Part shown: piece after piece, positions 36,010 through 45,620 of the stretch
Layout of the letters: each line of letters opens with the position of its first letter
Numbering within the stretch: the first letter of the stretch is position 1
From: Gammaproteobacteria bacterium
Lineage (GTDB): Bacteria; Pseudomonadota; Gammaproteobacteria; UBA6429; Thiohalophilaceae
DNA length: 64,000 nt
NCBI GenBank assembly: GCA_016125505.1
Contig: WGLP01000002.1
Coordinates: forward strand, 434,001-498,000
Reading direction: 5' to 3'
Program-made: the position numbers and the translations under genes
The notes under the pieces: model-generated
Seen by the model: only the letters and a program-made list of their open reading frames with translations
Told to the model about the DNA's origin: nothing
The model's database searches: none

Positions 36010-37734
36010 CTACATTGTCTGCTTGAGTAACTTGCGCAATTGACTTAGCGAGCGCGTATTCAGGACATCCGCCTTTTCCAGCCAGCCGCGCCGTGCCTGG
36101 CCGATACCATATTCCAGATTGCGAAAGTCATTGATGCTGTGGGCGTCGGAATCGACGCTGATCAGCACGCCTTCGTCCTTGGCCATGTGACAATATGTAT
36201 CGAGCAGGTCCAGCCGATCCGGCTGTGCGTTGAGCTCCAGGTAACAGCCGCGCTGGCGGGCATGACGAATGATGCGTGACATATCGACATCATAGGCGTC
36301 ACGGGTCTCCAGCAGCCGCCCGCTGGGATGCGCCAGCAGGGTGAAGTGCGGGTGGTCCATGGCGCGCAGGATGCGTTCGGTCTGTTTGGCGCGGGACAGA
36401 TGAAACTTGCTGTGGACGGCACCCACCACCAGGTCCAGTTTCGCCAGGACCGCATCGGGCAGATCCAGCTGGCCGTCTTCCAGGATATCGAGCTCGATGC
36501 CTTTGAGCAGGGTGATGCCCTGTAACTCCGCATTGAGCCTGTCGATCTCCTCGATCTGTTTGCGTAGGCGTTTTTCATCCAGACCGTGCGCCACCGTGAG
36601 ATGGCGCGAGTGCTCGGTAATCGCCAGATACTCGAATCCAAATGCGCGCGCCGCCTCCGCCATCTCTTTAATGGAGTTATGACCATCGGTGGCCTTGCTG
36701 TGCGCATGCAGATCGCCGCGCAGATCCTTTAACTCGACCAGTTTGGGTAATTGATGTTTTTCCGCGGCCTCTATTTCACCGGTGTTCTCGCGCAGTTCCG
36801 GCGGTATATAGGGCAGGCCAATGGACTCGAATACCGATTCCTCGGTGGCGCCAGCGATCTGTTTGTCACCTTTATATACGCCGTACTCATTGATCTTGAG
36901 TTTGCGCTGCTGCGCGCGGCGGCGCACCGCAATGTTGTGCGCCTTGGAACCGGTAAAGTAATACAGGGCGGCACCGAAACTCTGTTTGCTGACCACGCGC
37001 AGGTCCACCTGCAGTCCGTTGCGCAGGATGATCGTGCTGCGGGTTGTGCCCTTGGACAGGACTTCGTGGACTTCATCGTAATGCACGAAGGCATCCATCA
37101 CCTTGTCGCTCTTGGCCGCGCTTACCAGGATATCAAGATCACCCACCGTCTCCTTGCGCCGGCGGTAACTGCCGGCGACGATGACGCGATCCACGCCGTG
37201 GACCTTCTCCAGATAGGCGACCAGTGGCTCGGCGTATTGCGCCGCGGTGACGAGTTTGATGCGTTGTTTCTGTTGTATGTGTGCCTCGATGTCGGCAATG
37301 ATGGACTGCTCGGTCTTGATGCCGAAACCGGGCAGGGTATGGACGCGACCATCCTTGGCGGCACGCAGTAATTGTTCCGGCGTGTGGATATCCAGCTCGT
37401 GATAGAGGGCGTGTACCCGTTTGGGCCCCAATCCCGGGATATGCAGTAAATCCGTCAGCCCGGCGGGTGTGGCCTTGCGCAATTTTTCCAGGGACTGGCA
37501 ATGGCCGGTGTCGAGGATCTCCTGGATTTTGGCGGCGAGGTCCTTGCCGATACCCGGCAGGTCCGTCAGCGCCTTTTCCTGTTTGAGATAGACACTGACT
37601 TCCTGACCCATGCCCTGCAGGGTGCGGGCGGCATTGCGATAGGCGCGGATGCGAAACGGATTGGCGCTTTCGATCTCGAGCAGGTCGGCGATCTCGTTGA
37701 AGATGATGGCAATATCATTATTATGGACAGGCAT
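36010..37734 (-). CDS. polX: Bacterial family X DNA polymerase/3'-5' exonuclease PolX
   Basis: A 574-residue protein. N-terminal helix-hairpin-helix repeats (LPGIGKDLAAKI, IPGLGPKRVHALY) lead into a PolX catalytic domain with the nucleotidyltransferase acidic pair in VGDLDILVSA. A C-terminal PHP domain carries the metal ligands DLHAHSKATDGH, LAITEHS and VDSDAH. The protein fills short gaps in base-excision repair and has exonuclease activity from the PHP domain. It lies close after arfB on the same strand (6 bp). Confidence 0.93.
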   Translation of the reverse strand: MPVHNNDIAIIFNEIADLLEIESANPFRIRAYRNAARTLQGMGQEVSVYLKQEKALTDLPGIGKDLAAKIQEILDTGHCQSLEKLRKATPAGLTDLLHIPGLGPKRVHALYHELDIHTPEQLLRAAKDGRVHTLPGFGIKTEQSIIADIEAHIQQKQRIKLVTAAQYAEPLVAYLEKVHGVDRVIVAGSYRRRKETVGDLDILVSAAKSDKVMDAFVHYDEVHEVLSKGTTRSTIILRNGLQVDLRVVSKQSFGAALYYFTGSKAHNIAVRRRAQQRKLKINEYGVYKGDKQIAGATEESVFESIGLPYIPPELRENTGEIEAAEKHQLPKLVELKDLRGDLHAHSKATDGHNSIKEMAEAARAFGFEYLAITEHSRHLTVAHGLDEKRLRKQIEEIDRLNAELQGITLLKGIELDILEDGQLDLPDAVLAKLDLVVGAVHSKFHLSRAKQTERILRAMDHPHFTLLAHPSGRLLETRDAYDVDMSRIIRHARQRGCYLELNAQPDRLDLLDTYCHMAKDEGVLISVDSDAHSINDFRNLEYGIGQARRGWLEKADVLNTRSLSQLRKLLKQTM

Positions 37735-37740
37735 ATCAGA

Positions 37741-38163
37741 TCAGCCATCGTCAACAGTAACTCTTTTCCGTAGACGCTTAACTTTGCCACGCTCGCTCTT
37801 GGTGGTCAGTCGTTGTTGCTGAACGCTGCGTGGAGTCGCCGTCGGGATACGCCGCTTCGGGGTGTGGCCGACGCTGCGGATCAACTCGGCCAGGCGCTGC
37901 AAGGCGGCGGCACGGTTTTTCTCCTGGCTGCGGTACTGTTGAGCCTTGATGATCACGACCCCGTCCTTGTTGATGCGCCGGTCTGATAATTTTAGCAGGC
38001 GTTCCTTGTAAAACGCAGGTAACGATGATGCCTGAATATCGAAGCGCAGGTGGATGGCAGTGGCAAGCTTATTGACGTTTTGCCCGCCGGCACCCTGCGC
38101 GCGCACGGCGTGGATCTCGATCTCTTCGTCGGGAATGCTGATTTTGTTCGAGATTGTCAACAT
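37741..38163 (-). CDS. arfB: Alternative ribosome-rescue factor ArfB (YaeJ)
   Basis: A 140-residue peptidyl-tRNA hydrolase with the release-factor motif GAGGQNVNK and a basic C-terminal tail (TTKSERGKVKRLRKR) that enters the empty mRNA channel of stalled ribosomes. Length and start (LTISNKISIPDEEIEIHAVR) match ArfB, so the ATG at 38163 is preferred to the GTG at 38205. It frees ribosomes stalled on truncated mRNA. The gene is followed by polX 6 bp later. Confidence 0.92.
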   Translation of the reverse strand: MLTISNKISIPDEEIEIHAVRAQGAGGQNVNKLATAIHLRFDIQASSLPAFYKERLLKLSDRRINKDGVVIIKAQQYRSQEKNRAAALQRLAELIRSVGHTPKRRIPTATPRSVQQQRLTTKSERGKVKRLRKRVTVDDG

Positions 38164-38293
38164 TGGAATACATGTGCCCTGGAATATTGCAATGTTATCA
38201 CTCACCGGGATTTGATAACATTGCTGTACAACATAATACGGCTAGACATACAGATAATAAGACAGGAAAGTTTGTTATTGAGCGGGAGAGGCT

Positions 38294-38752
38294 ATGAAAA
38301 CCTGTATGCTGGCGCTGTTGCTGCTGCTGGAGTCGTCGATGGCGCTGGCGCGTGGCATGACGACACGGGAAGCGGAGTGTCTCAGTCAGATCAAGGACGA
38401 AACCGACTTCGTCATCAGCCGGATCAATCTCATTCATCGCGATTTCGAAAAGCAGGTCAAACAAAGCGCCATCGGCGATTTCAAATCCGGCGATTATTCC
38501 ACGGTGGGGCTGCTCGATAACACCATCCGCAAATACCATCGCAAGCTGGTGCATCGATTCAAAAACTATCCCTTTCGCTATCGCGCGAAAATCAACTCCT
38601 CGAAGTCCGGCAGGAGCCGGGCGTGCCTGGCAGAGGAGTTGCGTACCGAATCGGTCGGCGCCATCCACGACTTCGAATTGACCTGGCAGGAAACCCTGCG
38701 CAAGGCGGAGAAGAACGTCATCTATTTCCAGCAATTGGACGAGCTGCGTTAA
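38294..38752 (+). CDS. Secreted protein of unknown function
   Basis: A 152-residue protein with a clear Sec signal peptide (MKTCMLALLLLLESSMALA). The mature part is helical, basic and charged, with SAIGDFKSGDYSTVGLLDNT in the middle and two Cys (about residues 34 and 116) that may form a disulfide. No known domain is visible. It is divergent from arfB and precedes the RNA helicase gene by 141 bp. Confidence 0.65.
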   Translation: MKTCMLALLLLLESSMALARGMTTREAECLSQIKDETDFVISRINLIHRDFEKQVKQSAIGDFKSGDYSTVGLLDNTIRKYHRKLVHRFKNYPFRYRAKINSSKSGRSRACLAEELRTESVGAIHDFELTWQETLRKAEKNVIYFQQLDELR

Positions 38753-38816
38753 TTCGGCTGAGCCCTGAAACCGTCGCCAGTCCGCGAAATCTTCGGACGC
38801 CGGCGCGGAATTCGTC

Positions 38817-38822
38817 TATAAT
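38817..38822 (+). promoter_or_regulatory. Possible -10 element before the DEAD-box helicase gene
   Basis: A perfect TATAAT lies 72 bp before the helicase start. A matching -35 is weak (TTCGGA about 19 bp upstream). A short stem GTCCG/CGGAC just before it may end transcription of the preceding gene. Confidence 0.35.
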
Positions 38823-38893
38823 CCCGCCTCTTATTTATCTGCTCGGACCGACTGTCATTCTCGTCTGAGTACTGCCGAGATACAGGTCCCAAC

Positions 38894-40729
38894 ATGTCTG
38901 ATATACCCGTGATTACCTTTGCTCAATTGGGGCTGGCCGCTCCTGTGCTGCAGGCCGTGGCCGAGGTTGGCTACGAAACACCTTCGCCGATCCAGGCCGA
39001 GAGTATTCCGCCGTTGCTGGCCGGCCACGATCTGCTGGGCATGGCCCAGACCGGGACGGGCAAAACCGCGGCCTTCGCCTTGCCTCTGTTGAGCCGTCTC
39101 GATCTCGACCTCAAGCAACCGCAGTTGCTGGTGCTGACCCCGACACGGGAGCTGGCCATCCAGGTCGCCGAGGCCATGCAGACCTATGCGCGCCATCTGC
39201 CCGGATTTCATATTTTGCCCGTGTACGGCGGGCAGGGCATGGACGTGCAGCTACGCCAGTTACGACGGGGCGTGCACGTGGTCGTCGGCACGCCGGGCCG
39301 GATCCAGGATCACCTGCGCCGCGCCAGCCTCAAGCTCGATCAGCTGCGCGCCGTGGTGCTGGACGAGGCGGACGAGATGCTGCGCATGGGATTTATCGAT
39401 GATGTGGAATTGATCCTGGAGCACACCCCGGCGCAAAAACAGGTGGCCCTGTTCTCGGCGACCATGCCGGAGGCGATCAAGCGGGTAGCACGCAATCACC
39501 TGCGCGAGCCGGTGGAGATCCGCATTCAGTCCAAGACCACCACCGTCGCCACGATCCAGCAACGTTACTGGCAGGTCAGTGGCGTCCACAAACTGGATGC
39601 CCTGACCCGCATCCTGGAAGTGGAAGACTTCGACGGCATCATCATCTTCGTGCGTACCAAGAACATCACGGTTGAGCTGGCGGAGAAGCTCGAGGCCCGT
39701 GGCTATTCCGCCTCGCCGCTCAACGGCGACATGAATCAGCAACTGCGCGAGAAGACCGTGGACCGCCTCAAGCGTGGCAGCCTGGATATCGTGGTGGCCA
39801 CCGACGTGGCGGCGCGCGGGCTCGACGTGGAGCGTATCAGTCACGTGATCAATTACGATATTCCGTATGACACCGAGGCCTACGTGCATCGCATCGGCCG
39901 TACCGGCCGTGCCGGCCGCAAGGGTGAGGCCATCCTGTTCGTGGCGCCGCGTGAACAACGCATGTTGCGCGCGATCGAAAAGGCTACCGGTCAGAAAATT
40001 ACGCCGATGCAGTTGCCCAGCCGCGAGGCGATTACCGATCGACGGGTGATGGCCTTCAAACAGCTGATCAGTGACACGCTGGCGGCGGAGGACCTCGATT
40101 ACTTCGAAACCCTGATTGAAGCTTATCAGGCCGAACACAATGTCGGTCTTGCCGAAGTGGCGGCGGCGCTGGCTTATCTGGTGCAACGCGAACGACCCTT
40201 GCTGGCGCAAGCGACAAAGGATGATCGAAAGACAGAAGAACAGTTCAAACCCGAGACGGCGGCAACAAACAAATCCGCACCGCGCCGGGAAGAATCACGC
40301 AAAGAGCACCATAAAGAACCCCGTAAGGAACCGCGCAAGCAAAAGCTGAGCATGCCCGAGGAAGACATGGTGCGCTATCGCATCGAGGTCGGGCGCGAAC
40401 ACGGCGTGCAACCCAAGAATATCGTCGGCGCCATCGCCAACGAAGCCGGCATCGACAGCGCCTATATCGGACAGATCAATATCTTTGATGATTTCAGCAC
40501 GGTGGATCTGCCGGATGGCATGCCGCGCGAGATTTTCAAACACCTGAAGAAGGTCTGGGTCAGCAACCGGCAGCTGAATATCAGCCTCTTCGAACCGGGT
40601 GAGCCGGTACGTCGTCAGGAAAAGGACAAGGGGCGCCCTGGCAAGGAGAAGACGCGCAAGGCGAAGCCGGCAACTGCCAAGCCCAAAAAACCCAAAGCCA
40701 AGACCCGTCATCGCAAGGACGCTGATTGA
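38894..40729 (+). CDS. deaD: DEAD-box ATP-dependent RNA helicase (DeaD/CsdA type)
   Basis: A 611-residue helicase with all core motifs: Q motif (TPSPIQAESI), AQTGTGKT, PTRELAIQV, VLDEADEML, SAT, and HRIGRTGRAGR in the second RecA domain. A DbpA-type RNA-binding domain (about residues 490-565, YRIEVGREHGVQPKNIVGAI) follows a charged linker, and the tail is Lys/Pro-rich. DeaD proteins unwind structured RNA in ribosome assembly and cold growth. The length is typical of the family. Confidence 0.93.
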   Translation: MSDIPVITFAQLGLAAPVLQAVAEVGYETPSPIQAESIPPLLAGHDLLGMAQTGTGKTAAFALPLLSRLDLDLKQPQLLVLTPTRELAIQVAEAMQTYARHLPGFHILPVYGGQGMDVQLRQLRRGVHVVVGTPGRIQDHLRRASLKLDQLRAVVLDEADEMLRMGFIDDVELILEHTPAQKQVALFSATMPEAIKRVARNHLREPVEIRIQSKTTTVATIQQRYWQVSGVHKLDALTRILEVEDFDGIIIFVRTKNITVELAEKLEARGYSASPLNGDMNQQLREKTVDRLKRGSLDIVVATDVAARGLDVERISHVINYDIPYDTEAYVHRIGRTGRAGRKGEAILFVAPREQRMLRAIEKATGQKITPMQLPSREAITDRRVMAFKQLISDTLAAEDLDYFETLIEAYQAEHNVGLAEVAAALAYLVQRERPLLAQATKDDRKTEEQFKPETAATNKSAPRREESRKEHHKEPRKEPRKQKLSMPEEDMVRYRIEVGREHGVQPKNIVGAIANEAGIDSAYIGQINIFDDFSTVDLPDGMPREIFKHLKKVWVSNRQLNISLFEPGEPVRRQEKDKGRPGKEKTRKAKPATAKPKKPKAKTRHRKDAD

Positions 40730-40750
40730 TCCTCAACTACAATTGAAGTC

Positions 40751-41710
40751 ATGTTGCTGCATTCGCATCGGACACCATTGCAGAGAGTTATTCGGTTTTT
40801 TGGATGGATAGGCCTTATCGCCGTGCTGCTGCTATCAGGTGCAGCAGCCTATCTATTCATTCCGGTGATCTCCGACCCGTCGCCGCAATTTCTTCCGCGC
40901 AAGGGCAAGCTGCAGGAGATCCATATTACCCGCGAGTGGAACACGCCGGTTGCGGTCTTTTCCGAGATCACCCTGGTATCCAACACAGGCCTGCGTGTGC
41001 AGTTGACCGTGAATCGGCCGCGTCATGGCGCCGCACGCATGCCGCTGGTGATCCTGATGGGCGGTTATATTACCGGCCGGCATGCCGCAGAGCTGATTCG
41101 CGATACGCACGGCATCATTATTGCCGCCATTTCCTATCCCTATCGCGGTGGCGAGGCACAGACGGATATCGATTTCCTGGGCAGTATTGATGACATCCGT
41201 CAGGCGCTACTGGATACACCGCCGGCGGTGTTACTGGCACTGGATTATCTGGCAGCCCAGGATGATGTCGACCCGGCACACATCGAACTGGCCGGCGTCA
41301 GCTTCGGCGCCTTCCTGGCGAGTATTCCCGGCGCACTGGATAAGCGGTTCGAGCGCGTCTGGTTGATTCACGGTAGTGGCGACCCTGCCGTCGTATTCGA
41401 TCACATGACTGCCGGCAAGATCAAGTTTGGGCCTTTGCGCTGGCTGATGACACGAGGATTTGCGGTACTGATCCAGGCACCCTATCTGAGACCGGAACGC
41501 TGGGTCGGGCGTATCTCGCCACGGCAGGTAATGGTGGTTCGCGCGCGCAATGACACCTCGTATCCGGAAGCAAGCCTGGCGTCTTTGGATCGGGCTTTGC
41601 GCCAGCCGTATGAAATCGTCTGGTTGGGGGAAGAGCATATCGGTGCGCGTAGTCACGAACTGATACAGCAGATTGCTGATTTGATTTATGACCATATAAC
41701 GCAAAACTAA
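40751..41710 (+). CDS. Membrane-anchored alpha/beta hydrolase
   Basis: A 319-residue protein. An N-terminal membrane segment (about residues 16-38, LIAVLLLSGAAAYLFIPVI) places the hydrolase domain in the periplasm. The nucleophile elbow is GVSFGAF, with a typical late His in GEEHIGARS. Substrate unknown. It follows the helicase gene by 21 bp on the same strand, though no functional link is evident. Confidence 0.8.
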   Translation: MLLHSHRTPLQRVIRFFGWIGLIAVLLLSGAAAYLFIPVISDPSPQFLPRKGKLQEIHITREWNTPVAVFSEITLVSNTGLRVQLTVNRPRHGAARMPLVILMGGYITGRHAAELIRDTHGIIIAAISYPYRGGEAQTDIDFLGSIDDIRQALLDTPPAVLLALDYLAAQDDVDPAHIELAGVSFGAFLASIPGALDKRFERVWLIHGSGDPAVVFDHMTAGKIKFGPLRWLMTRGFAVLIQAPYLRPERWVGRISPRQVMVVRARNDTSYPEASLASLDRALRQPYEIVWLGEEHIGARSHELIQQIADLIYDHITQN

Positions 41711-41808
41711 TCAGTTAGACAGGTTCAGTCGCCAAGCGCATTTGTGCGATTACGTTTGAAGAATATATAAATCTTCTTCATTTCCTAGATATTGATAACC
41801 GTGATAAA

Positions 41809-41824
41809 CCTCGCCTTGTCGAGG
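41809..41824 (-). terminator. Possible terminator after the MFS transporter gene
   Basis: CCTCG and CGAGG arms with a 6-base loop lie just past the MFS stop codon and are followed on the minus strand by a short TTTAT. The stem is short, so this is weak. Confidence 0.35.
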
Positions 41825-41852
41825 AGTAAAGCGCAAACCCTTGATTAATGTT

Positions 41853-43085
41853 TTATTGTTCAGATTGGTTTATAGCCTGTTCGAGAATGCTTTCATCAAG
41901 ATTTGTGTCATACGCCTGTTTGTGGACAACGAGCCAGAGTACGCTCAGCAAGATGATGGCGAGTGGCACAATCGCACCTATGTTTACTGCCTGCCAGCCA
42001 TAGAGATGTTGTAAGGCGCCGGCGGAGAGGGAGGCGGCGGCGACCGTGGAAAAGATGATGAATTCATTGACTGCCTGTGCCTTGAAGGTTTCTTCGCGGG
42101 TATAGGTCTCCGTCAGTAATGAAGTGGCCCCGATGAACAGGAAGTTCCAGCTGATGCCAAGCAGGGTCAGCGCGATCCAGAAGTGTGTGACCGTGGTGCC
42201 GGCGAGATTGATCGCGACGCAGGCGAGGCCGGCGAGGGCGCCCACAAGCACGATCCGCAGACTGCCAAAACGGTGGATCAGGTGTCCGGTGAAAAACGAG
42301 GGGACATACATGCCTAACACGTGCCACTGGATCACAAAGGAGGTATCGGCAAACGGATAGGCATGCTGGTGCATGGCCAGCGGTGTGGCCGTCATGACCA
42401 GGGCCATAACGCCATAGCCGAACATGCCGCTGATCACGGCGACGATGTAGCGCGGCTGGGCAACGATATGGCGCAAGCGGCGGCCTGCGCCCTGAGCGAG
42501 ATGGCTTGGTGTGATTTGCGGTGGGAGTTTCAGGAAGCTCAGTACGATCAGCGCCAGGATATAGATACCGATAATGGCAGCATAGCTGCCGGCAAACATC
42601 GCCCTGTCGATGAGTTCGCGCGTGAGATTGGCCAGATTGGGACCGGCAATGGCGGCGATGACGCCACCGGCAAGCACCAGCGAGATCGCGCGGCTTTTAT
42701 GTGCCACATCCACGGCATCGGCGGCGGTGAAACGGTAGTAATTGCCAAAGCCGTTGAACATACCGATCAGGCATCCACCGGCAATAAACAACAGAAACTG
42801 GCCGTGCAGAATACCGAGGGTACACAAACTACCGCCGCTCATGCCGAGCAAGGTGGCCAGCATGAAGCCGGCTTTGCGTCCGATCTTTTTCATCAGCAAG
42901 GCCGCCGGGATACTGGTGCACATGGTCGCCACGAGTTGCAAGGCATAGGGCAGGGTGGCATAGGCCTTGTCGGCGGCCAGGGTATACCCGACCAGGGCGG
43001 AGGTGGTGACCAGCAAGGCATTGCAGGTCATCATCAGGGCCTGGCAAAAGGCCAGTAGTGGGACATTACGGGAAAACGCGGTCAC
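41853..43085 (-). CDS. Major facilitator superfamily transporter
   Basis: A 410-residue protein with about 12 hydrophobic segments in two halves. The loop between segments 2 and 3 carries LLMKKIGRKAGF, a form of the MFS signature, and the centre has a charged cytoplasmic loop. The pattern (FNGFGNYYRFTAADAV, KSRAISLVLAGGVIAA) recalls putative multidrug or sugar-efflux-type MFS members found widely in proteobacteria. Substrate unknown. It stands alone. Confidence 0.85.
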   Translation of the reverse strand: MTAFSRNVPLLAFCQALMMTCNALLVTTSALVGYTLAADKAYATLPYALQLVATMCTSIPAALLMKKIGRKAGFMLATLLGMSGGSLCTLGILHGQFLLFIAGGCLIGMFNGFGNYYRFTAADAVDVAHKSRAISLVLAGGVIAAIAGPNLANLTRELIDRAMFAGSYAAIIGIYILALIVLSFLKLPPQITPSHLAQGAGRRLRHIVAQPRYIVAVISGMFGYGVMALVMTATPLAMHQHAYPFADTSFVIQWHVLGMYVPSFFTGHLIHRFGSLRIVLVGALAGLACVAINLAGTTVTHFWIALTLLGISWNFLFIGATSLLTETYTREETFKAQAVNEFIIFSTVAAASLSAGALQHLYGWQAVNIGAIVPLAIILLSVLWLVVHKQAYDTNLDESILEQAINQSEQ

Positions 43086-43155
43086 GCGACGATAGTCCGG
43101 AGTTTGGAAAGGGCGGGTATTTCAACAGTAATGCCGGGCAGGGGCAAGGGCGGGT

Positions 43156-43815
43156 TTATTTCAGATATTTTGCGTCGTCGAAGGTCAGGACCCACTGCGG
43201 ATAGAACACGACGGCGAGTGTGGTGAGCATGCCGGTGATGAAGGATTCGGGAAACATCATCAGCGGCAGGAAAGGAAAATAGTCCTTCAATAAAAACGAC
43301 ATGTGGTAAACGCCTGCCGATACCAGCAGCAGGGCGGACACCGTCACCGCTACGGCAATGGTGATGGCGGCACCAAAAAATGCATTCACGAAGATATAAA
43401 TAAACAGATTGTTCGGCAGCTTCCATTCGACCAGGCGATATATACCGTAAGCGGTGAGACTGGGCACCAGCCCCATGGTCAGGGCGTTGATGGGCAGGGT
43501 TTGCCAGTGCCCGTCGCCATTGAATAGGGAGCCCAGCAGGATCAGATTCATGCCGACAAAGGCCAGTTGCCAGCGAAACATCAGGGTTAACAGGGTTGCG
43601 CCCAGGAAGTGATAGTTAAGGCCGGGAAACTGGCGTGTGGCCAGTTGCCATAACACCAGTAACAGCACGCAGGTCCCCAGAAAACCGTGACTGAGCGTAT
43701 TGTCCAGCAGGCGGCGCCAGGGAGTTGTGACCAACACGTATACCCAGACCAGCAGGTAAATGCCCGCTGCGGCGTACAACCAGGTTTGCGCTAACATGCC
43801 GTGCGGGATATTCAT
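43156..43815 (-). CDS. CbiM-like energy-coupling-factor permease (S component), orphan
   Basis: A 219-residue membrane protein with about six hydrophobic segments. The start MNIPHGMLAQTW resembles the N-terminal metal-binding loop of CbiM/NikM, though the canonical M-H-I-x-(D/E)-G-x-L form is altered. VTVSALLLVSAGVY and PESFITGMLTTLAVVFYPQWV match the end of the family. CbiM proteins take up cobalt or nickel with CbiQ and CbiO; neither is in the neighbourhood, so it may pair with distant parts or act differently. I see no cobalamin riboswitch in the 220-bp leader. Confidence 0.78.
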   Translation of the reverse strand: MNIPHGMLAQTWLYAAAGIYLLVWVYVLVTTPWRRLLDNTLSHGFLGTCVLLLVLWQLATRQFPGLNYHFLGATLLTLMFRWQLAFVGMNLILLGSLFNGDGHWQTLPINALTMGLVPSLTAYGIYRLVEWKLPNNLFIYIFVNAFFGAAITIAVAVTVSALLLVSAGVYHMSFLLKDYFPFLPLMMFPESFITGMLTTLAVVFYPQWVLTFDDAKYLK

Positions 43816-44038
43816 GTTTTAATTTTAGCGTCTGCCGGGGGATGGGAACAGGACAAATCTTGCTGCTGATTTCACGCTCCGGTAAATATCCGGGGTTCAC
43901 CAGGGTTATCCGGCATGGATAAAAAATTTTGCATGCCTTAATCGCAAAATTTCGCTGCCGCCGTTTTTGCCGGCCCCTACAATCACCGCGCCAATAAAGA
44001 CTTGGTTTTTCCTGACAAACTTCTAATTGATATTAAAT

Positions 44039-44401
44039 ATGATTAATCCGTGTCTGCGGTGTGGGGCTTGTTGTGCCTATTATCGGGCGTCGTTTTACTG
44101 GTCGGAGGCGGATGATGCGCCGGGGGGCAGTGTCCCGGCGGCCATGACGATACAGGTGACCCCCATGGAGCGGGCGATGCGGGGAACAGATCGCAGCCAG
44201 CCGCGTTGTTGTGCACTGCAGGGTGAAATCGGTCAGGAGGTGTCCTGCACGATTTATCCCTTGCGGGCCTCGCCTTGTCGGGATTTCCCCCATAGCTGGG
44301 CGGACGGGCAACCCAATCCGCGCTGCGATGCAGCACGCCGTCACTGGGGCCTGCCACCGCTGCTACCCGACGATCTCCAGCCCGACATCCGCGTGGCCTG
44401 A
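44039..44401 (+). CDS. YkgJ-family cysteine-cluster protein
   Basis: A 120-residue protein. The start [19 protein letters not shown] and later Cys ([29 protein letters not shown]) match the YkgJ/DUF3109 zinc- or iron-binding cysteine cluster family. Function is not established. I start at the ATG at 44039 because the frame upstream only adds a TTG. No clear ribosome-binding site is visible. Confidence 0.82.
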   Translation: MINPCLRCGACCAYYRASFYWSEADDAPGGSVPAAMTIQVTPMERAMRGTDRSQPRCCALQGEIGQEVSCTIYPLRASPCRDFPHSWADGQPNPRCDAARRHWGLPPLLPDDLQPDIRVA

Positions 44402-44480
44402 CATCCGCGATTTCTCGCGACCCGTGTATCGGGGCATGGCAGTGTGTGCAATACTGCAAACTCCAAGTCATGGGCGCGAG

Positions 44481-45095
44481 ATGCTGATAAAAATCACACT
44501 TTGTCTGAGTCTGTTGTTTCTGGAATTGGGCGATGCCTGCGCGGAAACCCGGACAGAAACCGGTATCGATCCCGAGGCCAATCTGCCGTTTTGGCAGATC
44601 AGTGACGCCGGGATGTCGCTGCGCCTGGTGCAGCGGCTGCCGGATCAGACGCGTGGTTATTTCATGGCGCGTGGGTTCAGTGAGAGCGATGCTGAACTTG
44701 TCGCCATGAGTTGTGTGTTTCAGACCATTTTCAAGAATGTCTCCAATCTGCATCAGCCCAGCCCGCTGGAATACAATCTGCGCGACTGGCAGGTGAGCGC
44801 CAACGGCGTTCAGCAGCAGATGAAAATGCGCGAGGACTGGAAGCGTGAATGGCAGACGCGCAAGGCCCCGCTGGCGGCGCAACTGGCCTTCGAGTGGTCG
44901 CTGTACCCCACGCACCAGGTCTATAAGCCCGGCGACTACAATTGGGGGATGTCGATCTTCAATCTCCGGCCGGGCACACGCTTTGATTTAACAGTGGTGT
45001 GGCACCAGTTCGGCGAGTCACGTACTGCGATCATCAAGAACATGGAATGCGCGGCGGATATTCATCCCTCGTCGGGAGGCAGTCGCCAGCCATGA
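44481..45095 (+). CDS. Secreted protein of unknown function, coupled to a thioredoxin gene
   Basis: A 204-residue protein with a signal peptide (KITLCLSLLFLELGDACAE). The mature part is Trp- and Asn-rich and I recognise no domain; LRPGTRFDLTVVWHQFGES looks like a beta sandwich edge. Several Cys are present (such as MSCVFQ, MECAAD). The stop overlaps the start of the TlpA-like gene by 4 bp, so the pair is translationally coupled. A role as substrate or partner of the periplasmic thioredoxin is a reasonable guess. Confidence 0.65.
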   Translation: MLIKITLCLSLLFLELGDACAETRTETGIDPEANLPFWQISDAGMSLRLVQRLPDQTRGYFMARGFSESDAELVAMSCVFQTIFKNVSNLHQPSPLEYNLRDWQVSANGVQQQMKMREDWKREWQTRKAPLAAQLAFEWSLYPTHQVYKPGDYNWGMSIFNLRPGTRFDLTVVWHQFGESRTAIIKNMECAADIHPSSGGSRQP

Positions 45096-45613
45096 AATGC
45101 GTGTCTGTCATGTTCGCGATTGCATGGTGTTTCCTGAGTTACCCCGCATCGGGTGCCGAGCAGGCCGAGCAAACCCTGCCACGTGTCGAGCAGCCATTTC
45201 CTGCGCCGGATTTCGTCCTCAAGGGCGAGAACGGCAAGACGTATCGCTTGCAGGATTACCGCGGCAAGGTGGTTGTCATTAACTTCTGGGCAACATGGTG
45301 TCCGCCGTGCCGGCGTGAAATGCCTTCGATGAATCGCATGTGGCAGAAGATTAAGGATAAGGGTGTGCAGATCCTCGCGGTAGACGTGGGCGAGGATGCG
45401 GATACGATTTTTGAGTTTCTGGGTTCGTATCCGGTGGCATTTCCCCTGTTGATGGACAGCGACGGCAGCGTCGTCAAACAGTATCCGGTAACGGGACTGC
45501 CGACCACCTATATCATCAATCCGGCGGGCGAAGTCGTGTATCGCGCGGTGGGCAGCCGTGAGTGGGACGACCCGGCCTTATACGAACAACTGCTGCAATT
45601 GCACAAGCCGTGA
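45092..45613 (+). CDS. TlpA-type periplasmic thioredoxin
   Basis: A 173-residue protein with a signal peptide (ending near YPASGA) and a thioredoxin fold with active site WCPPC in VVVINFWATWCPPCRREMP. The cis-Pro follows in VTGLPTTYIIN. TlpA-like proteins reduce disulfides in the periplasm, often for cytochrome c or copper-site maturation. GGGAGG lies before the ATG, inside the end of the preceding secreted-protein gene. Convergent with metA. Confidence 0.9.
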   Translation: MKCVSVMFAIAWCFLSYPASGAEQAEQTLPRVEQPFPAPDFVLKGENGKTYRLQDYRGKVVVINFWATWCPPCRREMPSMNRMWQKIKDKGVQILAVDVGEDADTIFEFLGSYPVAFPLLMDSDGSVVKQYPVTGLPTTYIINPAGEVVYRAVGSREWDDPALYEQLLQLHKP

Positions 45614-45620
45614 GGCAACG

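Noticed and set aside
39260-40210. 316-codon minus-strand frame opposite the DEAD-box helicase gene
   Set aside because: Shadow frame; helicase motifs are complete on the plus strand.
43816-44038. Cobalamin or nickel/cobalt riboswitch upstream of the CbiM-like gene
   Set aside because: I looked for the conserved cobalamin-riboswitch segments on the minus strand and did not find them; only small unrelated hairpins are present.
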